Source: an uncultured Lachnospiraceae bacterium (lineage in GTDB: Bacteria > Bacillota > Clostridia > Lachnospirales > Lachnospiraceae). Taken from it: a stretch of DNA of 64,000 bases. Under the pieces are notes generated by a model, which was not told the DNA's origin, ran no database searches, and was given only the letters and a program-made list of their open reading frames with translations. The stretch spans positions 1 to 64,000 of the forward strand of contig CAMNXA010000003.1 of the NCBI GenBank assembly GCA_946566685.1, written 5' to 3'. Below, piece after piece: positions 17,179 through 25,718 of this stretch (positions within the stretch are counted from its first letter, which is position 1; each line of letters opens with the position of its first letter). A program made the translations under genes and the position numbers.

Positions 17179-17676
17179 ATGTTGGAGAATAAGACAGACA
17201 GCCCGCATCAGAGTGTGGAGGAGGTTTTTCAGGCATACGGCAATATGCTTTACCGGATTGCCTTTGTGATGATGAAGAACGCTTTTGACGCTGAGGATGT
17301 CGTGCAGGATACGTTGATTAAGTATATGGAGCATACGGAGAGCAGGAAGACGTTTGAGACGGAGGAACACCGGAAGGCATGGCTGATCCGGGTGGATATC
17401 AACCTCTGTAAAAACAGGCTGCGTTTTTATAAGAATCACCCGAAGATTGGGATGGAGCAGCTGTCCCGGTATTATGAGGAGAGGGAAGATACGAGACTGA
17501 TGGACTGTCTTTTGCTTTTGCCCGCACATTACAGGGAAGTGCTGCTTTTGCATTATGTGGAAGGGTATCAGGGAAAGGAGATTGCCAGCATGCTCAAACT
17601 GTCAGAAGCCACGGTCAGGAAGCGGCTGGAGAGAGGACGGGGAAAGCTGCGGGGCATTCTGGAGGAGACGAAGTGA
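17179..17676 (+). CDS. ECF-type RNA polymerase sigma factor
   Basis: A 165-residue sigma-70 family protein of the extracytoplasmic-function type. Region 2 reads LYRIAFVMMKNAFDAEDVVQDTLIKYM followed by KAWLIRVDINLCKNRLR. Region 4 reads LPAHYREVLLLHYVEGYQGKEIASMLKLSEATVRKRLERGRGKL. ATG 17179 is used because it follows GGCGGTGA and lies just after the predicted promoter. Downstream are a single-pass membrane protein, probably its anti-sigma factor, and two permeases. This arrangement fits control of an envelope-stress or antimicrobial-peptide response. Confidence 0.93.
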   Translation: MLENKTDSPHQSVEEVFQAYGNMLYRIAFVMMKNAFDAEDVVQDTLIKYMEHTESRKTFETEEHRKAWLIRVDINLCKNRLRFYKNHPKIGMEQLSRYYEEREDTRLMDCLLLLPAHYREVLLLHYVEGYQGKEIASMLKLSEATVRKRLERGRGKLRGILEETK

Positions 17677-17740
17677 TGGAGAAGATGAAGTTTTGGAGAA
17701 GACGAAGTAATGTAGAAGACAAACTTCATGTAGAAGAGAA
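17660..17740 (+). repeat. Degenerate GAAGA-rich tandem repeats
   Basis: Four to five imperfect units of about 15-18 bases (type GGAGAAGACGAAGTAATG) run from the end of the sigma gene into the gap before the anti-sigma gene. The region contains repeated stops, so the units are non-coding after 17676. Replication slippage is the simplest origin. Confidence 0.5.
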
Positions 17741-17831
17741 TTAGCTGTGACGGACAGATGTGCAGGGGATAGGCAGGCTGTGGGTGAATCGGGAATAACG
17801 GACGGCATGTTTGGGAAAGGAGAGACGTGTC

Positions 17832-18545
17832 ATGGAAGATAGGGAATGGAATGGGAAAGAGATGGTAGACGAAAAGCAGACCGTTTTGGAGGAGGATTTA
17901 GAGAAACGTCTGTATGCGGCAGGCCACAGGATTGCAACTGATGCGTCTGCAAAAGAGCGTATCATAGAGGGCGTAAAGAGCAGAAAACGAAACAGGAGGA
18001 GACTGGCGCCCAGAATCCCGGCGGCAGTGCTCGCAGCCTGTCTGCTCCTCTCCCTGCTGTGTTTTGCAAGACCGGGATTTGTCGGGGAAGAGGTGGTGGT
18101 GTATGCTGCCACGGAGGAATACGGCTGGCAGAAACTGGTGGAGGGAGAACGGATTCTGTTGAAAAAGCAGCCCTATGACACGCTTGAGGATTTCGACAGC
18201 AATGACTATTTTGATAATATGGAGCGGTTTCATTATTATCCTTATAAATGTACATTTCGGCTGGAACTGCCGGAGAACTATCTTTACAACAGACAGTTTA
18301 TTACGCTCAGGGACGACTTTATCACCGAAAGGGGCGGTATCATTGAGTGGGAGGTGGCGCCGGACCGACCGGAGGATACGGGCCGGATCTGGCAGGGAAA
18401 TCTATCGCTCTGGATTGTAGATGAGAACCGGGAGCGGATGGCAGCGCTGGAAGTGGAACTGACCAAAGAGAACGGAGAGTGCTATGCCGAACTGAAACGC
18501 GTGTGGGAAAGCCAGGCGTACAAGAAGAGAAAAGGGAGACGATGA
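17832..18545 (+). CDS. Probable anti-sigma factor, single-pass membrane protein
   Basis: A 237-residue protein. The cytoplasmic N-terminus (about 1-58) is charged, ending in KSRKRNRRRLAPR. A single membrane segment follows at about 60-80 (IPAAVLAACLLLSLLCF), then an extracytoplasmic domain of about 155 residues with many aromatic residues. Position directly after an ECF sigma gene plus this topology are typical of anti-sigma factors, although the N-terminal part has no obvious zinc motif. I chose ATG 17832 because AAAGGAGAG lies just upstream. It ends 13 bases before the first permease gene. Confidence 0.75.
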   Translation: MEDREWNGKEMVDEKQTVLEEDLEKRLYAAGHRIATDASAKERIIEGVKSRKRNRRRLAPRIPAAVLAACLLLSLLCFARPGFVGEEVVVYAATEEYGWQKLVEGERILLKKQPYDTLEDFDSNDYFDNMERFHYYPYKCTFRLELPENYLYNRQFITLRDDFITERGGIIEWEVAPDRPEDTGRIWQGNLSLWIVDENRERMAALEVELTKENGECYAELKRVWESQAYKKRKGRR

Positions 18546-18558
18546 CAGGGAGGGCTGC

Positions 18559-19794
18559 ATGAAGTTTTTTATCAGGCAGGCCGCGAGGAATGTTGTGCGG
18601 CATGGAAAGAAGAGTATATTGCTTATTTTGATCGGTGTGGTGACTGTGCTGATTCTGGATGTCTATGCGGGGAATATGGACAGCACGAAAAGACAGCTTG
18701 CCAATCTGCCCAGGGTGCTGGAAGTTACGGCCAGGATAAGCACGCTGAACGGCTCCCAGAGAGAGGGTATGACCATCCGGGAGGATCGGATGATGTGTGT
18801 GCGGGAGTCGGAGTATGTGAAAGACCCGGTCTTTACCGTGCGTCTGAAATTTGGTTTCGGTGCCTTTACCGTGGAGGAATATAAGGAAAACCTGAAGCAT
18901 TACGGCATGGGCATGAATGCGCCGGAGGGTGTCTCCGGTATGAAACGAGAAGAGATTACCTGGCTGGAGGGCGTAGATGAGAGCGTTCTTGAGACAGCGC
19001 AGAAGGTCTGTATTCTGGATGAGGAGCTAATGGAGGAAAAGGGGCTTCATCTCGGGGATGATGTTATGTTAACCATATTTTACTACCGTTATGCGCTGGA
19101 GGGGAGCGAGATATTTATCGAGCCGCTGATTACGGATACCTGCAAAATTGTGGGCAGTATGCAGATTGAGGATTATCAGGGCGGATGGGTGCCGCCGGAG
19201 GTCATCCTGCCCCTCGATTATATGCGGGAGGCTTATCACAGTCAGGATATTGCATTTTATGCGGACTCCGGTTTCTTTGTGGTGAAGGATCCGTTTCAAT
19301 TAAATGAACTGAAAAAGCAGATGTATGAGGAGGCAACGTTTTTGTCGGTGATCACGCGGGCTATGCCGCGCACGGACGGCAATGCGCTGACGATCATGGA
19401 TGAGTCGTTTATTCGTTCTGCGGATACGCTCACAAAAAATCTGGCGCTCCTTAAAGGGATGCTGCCCTTTCTGGCGGCGATTGTCATTTTTATCGGTTAC
19501 CTTTGCAGTTATCTTTCCCTGCAGAGCAGGCAGGAGGAATATGCCCTCATGCGCTCTCTGGGGACGGGGCAGGGCAGGAGCTTCTTTTTGCTGTTCGGGG
19601 AGATGGCGTTTGTGGAAGCTGCGGCCTGTTTTCTGGGAAGTCTGGCAGCGGCGGTTTTTCTGCGCACTGGAGTGGGTGTGATTGTTTTATCGGGGGCGAC
19701 ATTCTTTCTGGCTTTTCAGGCAGGGACGGCAATGGCGATTTTGGCGCTCCACAAACTCAGTGTGATGGAGATGCTCACAAAGAAAGATTCGTAA
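18559..19794 (+). CDS. FtsX-like ABC transporter permease
   Basis: A 411-residue permease of the MacB/FtsX type. One N-terminal membrane segment (about 17-38) is followed by a 240-residue extracytoplasmic domain. Three membrane segments at the C-terminus include LPFLAAIVIFIGYLCSYLSL. The cytoplasmic loop EEYALMRSLGTGQGRSFFLLFGEMAFVE is the coupling region that normally contacts an ATPase. No ATP-binding gene is found in this operon. It is the third gene of the ECF sigma operon and precedes a second permease of the same class. Confidence 0.88.
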   Translation: MKFFIRQAARNVVRHGKKSILLILIGVVTVLILDVYAGNMDSTKRQLANLPRVLEVTARISTLNGSQREGMTIREDRMMCVRESEYVKDPVFTVRLKFGFGAFTVEEYKENLKHYGMGMNAPEGVSGMKREEITWLEGVDESVLETAQKVCILDEELMEEKGLHLGDDVMLTIFYYRYALEGSEIFIEPLITDTCKIVGSMQIEDYQGGWVPPEVILPLDYMREAYHSQDIAFYADSGFFVVKDPFQLNELKKQMYEEATFLSVITRAMPRTDGNALTIMDESFIRSADTLTKNLALLKGMLPFLAAIVIFIGYLCSYLSLQSRQEEYALMRSLGTGQGRSFFLLFGEMAFVEAAACFLGSLAAAVFLRTGVGVIVLSGATFFLAFQAGTAMAILALHKLSVMEMLTKKDS

Positions 19795-19827
19795 GAATAC
19801 GAGCATTCTCAGGGATGGAGGTAGTAT

Positions 19828-21684
19828 ATGATAACAATCAGGAGCAGCCTGACCAGACTTGTGCGGACGCCGGTGAAAACAGCGCTCTTTTTCCTGCTGC
19901 TTTCTTTTACGGTAGCTTTGGTCTGTGCGGGTGGTAATCTCTGGAAACTCAGCGGGGAAAATCTGCGGCGGTTTGAGGAAATCTTCATGACCATCGGCAC
20001 GGTGGAACAGATGCCGGAGCGGACAGAGCAGGAAGCCATATGGTTTGCGGACGAGGAAGATTTCCGGTATTATAACAGGGCGGTTTACGGGGAGAGAATC
20101 TCCGAAGATGTGCTTGATTTTGAGGGAGCCGGGTATCTGAGCGGGCCGGAGCAGCGCGCTTACTATGAGGCCCAGCCGTTTGATTATAAGCTGAAGGAGG
20201 ACAACGAGGGTTATGGACAGCATATGGTCATAGAGGCATCTCCCTTAGAAGACTGTGTGCCGGCAGGTCCTGTGAAGATAGAGGTAAAGCGTGTACTGTA
20301 CAGCGTTTATCAGGTCAATACTTCCCCAATCTATTTATGTGATCATTATACGGAACATCCGCAGAAGCTGTATGCAGATAAGACCTATCTGATGGCGTTG
20401 GCGGATGGGTTTGCCCATGATTGGGAGGAGAAGGGCGCTGCGGCCACCTTTGAATTTATCCCGATGACAGGGCCGTTTTCCACACAGGCTGACGCAGATG
20501 GGAACAGACTGCCCACTAAGATGACGGGCGATTGGCTCACAGAGGTGACGCCGGGTTTTTATGATACCGAAAAAGGGAAGCAATGGCTGGCGCTCTGCGA
20601 GGATTTAGCAATGCGTACACTGCATTTTCCCGTGACAGCAACGCAGGATTTAAACCTGATCATGGCTTTTTATACGAAGCAGGCCTATATTGCAGAAGGG
20701 GAGTCTTTTTCGCAGGAAGACTATCAGCAGGGCAATAAAGTGTGTCTGATATCAAGCGGCTTTGCCAGAAGGAACGGGCTGAAAGTGGGAGATTCCCTGC
20801 ACCTGGCGCTGCGCTATGCCAATTATGCGGCTTCTCCGGGCCGGAGCGGCGGAGAGGGGAATCTGAATGCAGAAGGCAAGATTTATGAGCCTTTTGAGGA
20901 CAGCAATTATATGATCAAAGGGATTTATGCGGTGGGTGTCGGTTCAGACGGGGATTGGGGCTATGTGCTGGATAGAAACGAGGTCTTTATTCCCACGGCC
21001 TCCATCAAAAACAGCAATGAAAACAATATCGCCCTCTATGGTCCTATGAAGGGTTATACCACTGCTTTCCGGATTCCCAACGGCAGTGAGAGCATAGAGA
21101 ACTATAAAAGGCTGTGGGAAGCGCAGGGCGTTGATCATGTGGAGATTACCTTCTATGATGGCGGATACAGCAAGCTGGAGGGCGGGCTGAAAAATATGCA
21201 GACCATGTCCGCTATTCTCCTGACAATAGGTATTGTCAGCGCGGTATGCATTGTGGTCTTCTTCTGTCATCTCTTTATCACCAGGCAGAAAAAGCAGACG
21301 GCTATCGAGCGGAGTCTTGGCGTAACCAAGGGACAGTGCGCCCGTTCCCTGCTTGCAGGTGTTCTGGCGATTGCTCTTGCGGGCTGTGTGGCAGGCGCTT
21401 TGGCAGGCGGAGTTTTTGTGGCGGGAGCGGTGTCAAAAATGGCGTCCGCGGAAACCTTTGACACAAGGTTCAGCAATGGGGAGGTACAGCTTAACAGGGA
21501 GAATGAAGAGGGCGAAGGGGAGAATCCGATGGAGGAAATTACGTATCTGTCAAAGACGGACTGGCGGATATCGGTTCTTGGCAGTGGTTTGGTCTGTTTA
21601 TTTACTGTAGGGGTGGCTTTTTCGGGAATCTATAGAAATCTGAAAGAGGAGCCGCTGGCTCTTTTGTCGGAGTCGGATAGATAG
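19828..21684 (+). CDS. FtsX-like ABC transporter permease (second, larger)
   Basis: A 618-residue protein of the same architecture. An N-terminal membrane segment (about 14-36) precedes a very large extracytoplasmic domain (about 40-455). Three C-terminal membrane segments follow: around MSAILLTIGIVSAVCIVVFF, LLAGVLAIALAGCVAGALAG and LGSGLVCLFTVGVAFSGIY. The coupling loop reads KKQTAIERSLGVTKGQCARSL. Two such permeases probably form a heterodimer. The ATPase must come from elsewhere in the genome or be absent. GATGGAGG precedes the ATG. Confidence 0.88.
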   Translation: MITIRSSLTRLVRTPVKTALFFLLLSFTVALVCAGGNLWKLSGENLRRFEEIFMTIGTVEQMPERTEQEAIWFADEEDFRYYNRAVYGERISEDVLDFEGAGYLSGPEQRAYYEAQPFDYKLKEDNEGYGQHMVIEASPLEDCVPAGPVKIEVKRVLYSVYQVNTSPIYLCDHYTEHPQKLYADKTYLMALADGFAHDWEEKGAAATFEFIPMTGPFSTQADADGNRLPTKMTGDWLTEVTPGFYDTEKGKQWLALCEDLAMRTLHFPVTATQDLNLIMAFYTKQAYIAEGESFSQEDYQQGNKVCLISSGFARRNGLKVGDSLHLALRYANYAASPGRSGGEGNLNAEGKIYEPFEDSNYMIKGIYAVGVGSDGDWGYVLDRNEVFIPTASIKNSNENNIALYGPMKGYTTAFRIPNGSESIENYKRLWEAQGVDHVEITFYDGGYSKLEGGLKNMQTMSAILLTIGIVSAVCIVVFFCHLFITRQKKQTAIERSLGVTKGQCARSLLAGVLAIALAGCVAGALAGGVFVAGAVSKMASAETFDTRFSNGEVQLNRENEEGEGENPMEEITYLSKTDWRISVLGSGLVCLFTVGVAFSGIYRNLKEEPLALLSESDR

Positions 21685-21719
21685 AAGCGTATGATTATGG
21701 AGGAATAAAACAGGGGTTT

Positions 21720-21749
21720 CCGTGGAAAAATAAATATTATTTTTCATGG
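21720..21749 (+). other. Hairpin before the tocopherol cyclase-like gene
   Basis: CCGTG-G-AAAAATA (21720-21732) pairs with TATTTTTCATGG (21738-21749), a 12-bp stem with one bulged G and a 5-base loop. Its right arm touches the GGAG ribosome site of the gene at 21760. It could end the permease operon or hide the ribosome site; neither is shown. Confidence 0.5.
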
Positions 21750-21759
21750 AGATGAGTTT

Positions 21760-22596
21760 ATGTATGATTCCTTTTATGGCTGGTATTTCAAATGTCAGTC
21801 TGCTTCACAAACTTTGGCGGTAATACCCGCCATTCACAGCACAGGGAGTAAACGTACCTGCTCCATTCAGGTGATTACGGATACGGATGCCTGGACAGTA
21901 ACGTTTCCGGCGGCGTGTTTTCAACGGACAAAGAGAAATATTTCCATTGGGAAGAACCGATTCGGGGCAGAAGGGATTCATTTGGCAATACGCACACCGC
22001 AGTTAAGCATCAGGGGAAATTTGAACTTTGGACAGCTTTTTCCATTAAGATATGATATTATGGGGCCATTTAAGTTCATACCCTTTATGGAATGCAGCCA
22101 CAGTGTGTGGAGCATGCGGCATACAGTCACAGGGCATGTGGATATCAATGGGCAGCAGTATTCCTTTCATAATGCCTGGGGATATTGGGAAGGTGATAGG
22201 GGACGATCGTTTCCCGACAAGTATATATGGACACAATGTTGTTTCCGGGGTGGTTCCCTGATGCTGTCAGTGGCAGATATTCCCATGGCGGGTTTTCACT
22301 TTACCGGTATTATAGGCTTTGTATTATGGCGGGGAAGAGAGTACAGGATTGCCACTTATCTGGGAGCCAGAGTGGCGCAGATACAAGACAGAATGGTTCG
22401 GGTGGTACAGGGGAATCTGGAATTGGAAATCCGGCTGCCTGCGGAATCCGGGCAGCCTCTTAAGGCGCCGGTGAAGGGCAGCATGGTAAGGACAATTCAC
22501 GAAAGTGCATCCTGCCGGGCCTTCTATCGATTCCGCAAAAAGAGCAGTACCCTGTTTGCCTTTGAGACAGACAGGGCCTCGTTTGAATTTGAATAA
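21760..22596 (+). CDS. Tocopherol cyclase-like family protein
   Basis: A 278-residue protein. The start DSFYGWYFKCQS and the block WGYWEGDRGRSFPDKYIWTQ are the hallmarks I know from the tocopherol cyclase-like family, named for the plant vitamin E enzyme VTE1. Bacterial members in anaerobes cannot be making tocopherol in any obvious way, since no prenylquinone genes are here, so the real substrate is unknown. There is no signal peptide. The predicted fold is a lipocalin-like beta barrel. The last 73 bases overlap the convergent lipoprotein gene. Confidence 0.85.
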   Translation: MYDSFYGWYFKCQSASQTLAVIPAIHSTGSKRTCSIQVITDTDAWTVTFPAACFQRTKRNISIGKNRFGAEGIHLAIRTPQLSIRGNLNFGQLFPLRYDIMGPFKFIPFMECSHSVWSMRHTVTGHVDINGQQYSFHNAWGYWEGDRGRSFPDKYIWTQCCFRGGSLMLSVADIPMAGFHFTGIIGFVLWRGREYRIATYLGARVAQIQDRMVRVVQGNLELEIRLPAESGQPLKAPVKGSMVRTIHESASCRAFYRFRKKSSTLFAFETDRASFEFE

Positions 22597-23120
22597 AGTG
22601 ATATGGTTTCTTCGCTGCTTAATACCTTTCTATGGTCTTCCACGATCTGGTCAATGTCATAGAGAGCAAATATTTCATGGATGCCTCTATATAGTTCCAG
22701 GAATTCTTCGTTCTTAGGCATATAGCCACCCTTGGCAATAAGTACCTCGTCATTTTCATCATAAAGCGTTATGTGGTATGAACTGCCATCGGTGGCGTCC
22801 AATTCTTCTTCCACCTTGAGATGATAGATTTTCTTTCTGTCGGCAAGTGCCGCCAGTTGTTCATAATCATCTTTGGACAACTCAACGGAGCCAATCTCAA
22901 TAATGGTGCTGAAATCCGAGTCCTCCATTAAAATCTTCACAGATCTGTCAGTGTAAACAATGATTTCCGCATCGGTACATTCCGCTCTTGTTCCGAAACC
23001 GGCGGCTCCGGCATTGATGGAAAAAAGAATGTTGTCACTGAATTTTGGCAATTTGGCGCCGCAGCCCGTCAGAGCTGTTAACAGTATTGCCGCAATGAAT
23101 ATTACCAGGTATTTACGCAT
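22524..23120 (-). CDS. Lipoprotein of unknown function
   Basis: A 198-residue lipoprotein: MRKYLVIFIAAILLTALTGC gives a type II signal peptide with the lipid-modified Cys at residue 20. The mature part is acidic with alternating beta and helical stretches (for example SVELSKDDYEQLAALADRKK), and no known motif was recognised. It lies downstream of the FlxA-like gene on the same strand, 30 bases away, so the two may be co-transcribed. The last 24 residues lie inside the overlap with the convergent tocopherol cyclase-like gene. Confidence 0.8.
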   Translation of the reverse strand: MRKYLVIFIAAILLTALTGCGAKLPKFSDNILFSINAGAAGFGTRAECTDAEIIVYTDRSVKILMEDSDFSTIIEIGSVELSKDDYEQLAALADRKKIYHLKVEEELDATDGSSYHITLYDENDEVLIAKGGYMPKNEEFLELYRGIHEIFALYDIDQIVEDHRKVLSSEETISLYSNSNEALSVSKANRVLLFLRNR

Positions 23121-23150
23121 GATCTGTTCCCTCTTGTGCTATTACGCTGC

Positions 23151-24101
23151 TTATCCAAAAGAAACATAAAACCTCTGTTGTGCTGCCTGTTCTTCCTGCG
23201 GTGCACTTAGGCCGCTGATATAAAAGGTATTTTCCGTATCCGGATTGCCCTTTACGGCGCCGCTCGTTTCAGCGGCGGATTTCATGGCATTATCTGCTTC
23301 CCCTAAGATAGAGAATTGGAATGCCTGTTCCCGCTGGCTTTGTTTCTGCATCTTTTCAAGTTCTGCCTGTTTCCGCCCCGTATCATCGCCGCGATATGCA
23401 TCCTGCTTTATTTCACCCTTTAAAATAGCAATACCGCCTTCGGTTTTGGCGATTACCGTGCCCTGATAATCTGCCTGCTGCATGGAAACGTCTGCTGATA
23501 CCATTGCCTGTAGTTCCTTGCCGGATAGAGTGGTGTCCGCAACCTCCGCCTCATCTGCCTCCTTTGTTTCTTTGGCAGGACTGGCTTCTTCTTTGACCTC
23601 ATCAGCCGGTTTTTGGGGATCCGTATCGCGGTTCTCAACTGGCTTCGCGATTTCTTTCAGAATAACGGTGCCATCGCTGTTTTGGGTTATGACAGTTCCC
23701 GGCTGCGCAGTCTGCTGTGCATCTGAAGGAAGCTCCCTCTTGTCCTCTGTAGCGGCGGAGGATTCGTTGGACTGTATTTTGTCTTCCGCAGTTTCCTCTT
23801 CGACAGGGGCCTGTTCTTCTCGCATCTCGGCCAGCATGAGTTCTCTTTTCTGTGACCGCAGAAGTTCCTCCTGATGCTGTTTCAGTTTGGTGCTGAGATC
23901 GGCTTCTTCCTTCTGAAGTTTCTTTTTTTCATTGGCCTTTTCGTTGACCGACAGGTCTTCTTCGGAAGATAACTTCCGTATCTGCTGTTCTACGTCTGAG
24001 ATCTTACTTTGGATGCTTTTGCTCTTCTGATCCTTTAAATCTGTCGGAGTCGTCTGTACGACTGCCATTCTGGTAGTTGATGTTATACTGCCAATTCCCA
24101 T
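23151..24101 (-). CDS. FlxA-like coiled-coil protein with internal repeats
   Basis: A 316-residue, very hydrophilic cytoplasmic protein. It starts MGIGSITSTTRMAVVQTT, a beginning I associate with FlxA-like proteins of Lachnospiraceae. A coiled coil spans about 25-95 (KSIQSKISDVEQQIRKLSSE onward). Two copies of a short module follow, PGTVITQNSDGTVILKEI (about 133) and QGTVIAKTEGGIAILKGEI (about 215), separated by an acidic Glu/Ala/Lys-rich linker. Function is unknown. The repeated modules look like beta hairpins. The gene has an AAGGAGATGATT ribosome site. Confidence 0.8.
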   Translation of the reverse strand: MGIGSITSTTRMAVVQTTPTDLKDQKSKSIQSKISDVEQQIRKLSSEEDLSVNEKANEKKKLQKEEADLSTKLKQHQEELLRSQKRELMLAEMREEQAPVEEETAEDKIQSNESSAATEDKRELPSDAQQTAQPGTVITQNSDGTVILKEIAKPVENRDTDPQKPADEVKEEASPAKETKEADEAEVADTTLSGKELQAMVSADVSMQQADYQGTVIAKTEGGIAILKGEIKQDAYRGDDTGRKQAELEKMQKQSQREQAFQFSILGEADNAMKSAAETSGAVKGNPDTENTFYISGLSAPQEEQAAQQRFYVSFG

Positions 24102-24315
24102 AGAATCATCTCCTTCCCCCTCTGTCAGAGGATGATTTCGGATAATGTATCGAAGCGTTTTATGCGCGATTGTGCTACAGATATACTTATTTATATTTTA
24201 CTATTTTTTACAGGTAAGAAGCAAGACTTTTTTCATGATTTGAACCATTATACAATAAAAAATATGTTACTTTTGGCTTTCTTCATACGTGTTACAGGCA
24301 AAGGAGGTGAAACAC

Positions 24316-24786
24316 ATGGATATCGAGAAGGACATAAGAGAGGCGGTCATAAAGTACAGCGATATGCTCTACAAGATCTGCATCGTCATACTATGCAATG
24401 AACAGGATGTGCAGGATGCCATTCAGGATACCTTTTGCAGATACATAGAGAAAAAACCAAAGTTCCGTGATGAGGAACACGAAAAGGCCTGGTTAATCCG
24501 TGTGGCTACCAATATCTGCCGTGATATGATACGCTTCAGGATCCGGCACCCAAAGGTTTCTATCGAGGAAATACAAAACACGCTTGCGGCGCCGGAAGAC
24601 AGAGACACCTTTCAGGAACTTCTCGAACTGCCGGTAAAACAGAAAACCGCCATTTACCTGCATTATGTGGAAGGCTACCAGATCAAAGAAATAGCAGATA
24701 TCATGGGCACCACAGAGGGGGCGGTAAAAATGAGGCTAAAACGTGGGAAAAAGCAGATGCGGTCGATAGTGGAAGGAGGCATATAA
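24316..24786 (+). CDS. ECF-type RNA polymerase sigma factor (second)
   Basis: A 156-residue sigma factor. Region 2 is LYKICIVILCNEQDVQDAIQ followed by EKAWLIRVATNICRDMIRFR; region 4 is LPVKQKTAIYLHYVEGYQIKEIADIMGTTEGAVKMRLKRGKKQM. The start is fixed by AAAGGAGGTGA at about 24299, 6 bases before ATG 24316. It is clearly related to the sigma factor at 17179 but diverged. The next gene, only 3 bases away, is a membrane protein with anti-sigma topology, and a lipoprotein related to that protein follows. Confidence 0.94.
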   Translation: MDIEKDIREAVIKYSDMLYKICIVILCNEQDVQDAIQDTFCRYIEKKPKFRDEEHEKAWLIRVATNICRDMIRFRIRHPKVSIEEIQNTLAAPEDRDTFQELLELPVKQKTAIYLHYVEGYQIKEIADIMGTTEGAVKMRLKRGKKQMRSIVEGGI

Positions 24787-24789
24787 CAG

Positions 24790-25671
24790 ATGGGTGAGTC
24801 TAAGGTAAAGGTAACTATGGATCAGATACACATTTCATCAAAAATGCAGGAAGAGATCATAAGGAATGTTCAATCCAAAACAGAAAACGGGAAGATAAAG
24901 ACATGGAATCTGTGGAATATGGTCACGGCGGCAGCCGCATTTGTATTGATGGCCGGTATCGTCAGCTTTCCGGTGCGGGCGTTGGTGATAAGTATTGTAG
25001 AGGAAAGAATGGAGGATGTGCCCGAGGAGGAATTGAGGGATTTGAACGATATGATCCAGTCCCAATATGATGTGCAGGCGGATGGTTTTTCGAGGGAGTA
25101 TTCCGCCAGTGAAAAGGAACGCAAGAAAGCGCTCTGGAAGGCATATGAGAATGGGACGTTCCCTGAAAAGGTCATTGCGCAGGAGGACAGTGCGCAGGCG
25201 GCACCGGAAGGGAAACTCTGCTATATCAGGTCTACGGGCATTTTCCAACTGCCGGCGCAGGAGATGACAGACGAAGAGATTTTGGAGATCATTGATTTTC
25301 AACATAAGATGAGTTATGCCGTCACGCACAGTGGTGTGGTGACGGAGGAAGAGAAAGCGGCATACCGGGAAAAGGCAGCACAGCTCCAGAAGAGGATTCA
25401 GGATGCAGACGGGATAAACGGGGACGAAGCTGTGGAGATTGCCAGGAAACAGCTTAAGGCAGACCTTGGTGCAAAAGCGGATGGGCTGGAATTGATGACA
25501 GACTATTCTGGCAATGGAGCCACTTTATGCGATACCTCGGAAGAAGGGTATGAGGAGATTGACAGCAAAGCAGGTGTGGCCTATGACGTAGGCTTTGGCA
25601 ATCCGGATGACCACTCTACGTATGGATATATCATCGATGCTGTAGATGGCAGTATTTTGGCTACGTATTGA
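24790..25671 (+). CDS. Probable anti-sigma factor with extracytoplasmic PepSY-like domain
   Basis: A 293-residue single-pass membrane protein. About 40 cytoplasmic residues precede the membrane segment (about 43-68; WNMVTAAAAFVLMAGIVSFP). The outer domain has three parts: a charged helix (REYSASEKERKKALWKAYEN), a beta part with LCYIRSTGIFQLPAQEMTDEE, and a C-terminal PepSY-like unit (INGDEAVEIARKQLKADLGA ... YIIDAVDGSILATY). Its place 3 bases after an ECF sigma gene suggests that it sequesters that factor. The outer domain is closely copied by the lipoprotein encoded next. Confidence 0.8.
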   Translation: MGESKVKVTMDQIHISSKMQEEIIRNVQSKTENGKIKTWNLWNMVTAAAAFVLMAGIVSFPVRALVISIVEERMEDVPEEELRDLNDMIQSQYDVQADGFSREYSASEKERKKALWKAYENGTFPEKVIAQEDSAQAAPEGKLCYIRSTGIFQLPAQEMTDEEILEIIDFQHKMSYAVTHSGVVTEEEKAAYREKAAQLQKRIQDADGINGDEAVEIARKQLKADLGAKADGLELMTDYSGNGATLCDTSEEGYEEIDSKAGVAYDVGFGNPDDHSTYGYIIDAVDGSILATY

Positions 25672-25718
25672 TGGATCATTTCTGAATTTGATAAAACACA
25701 GGATAAGGAGACAAGAAG

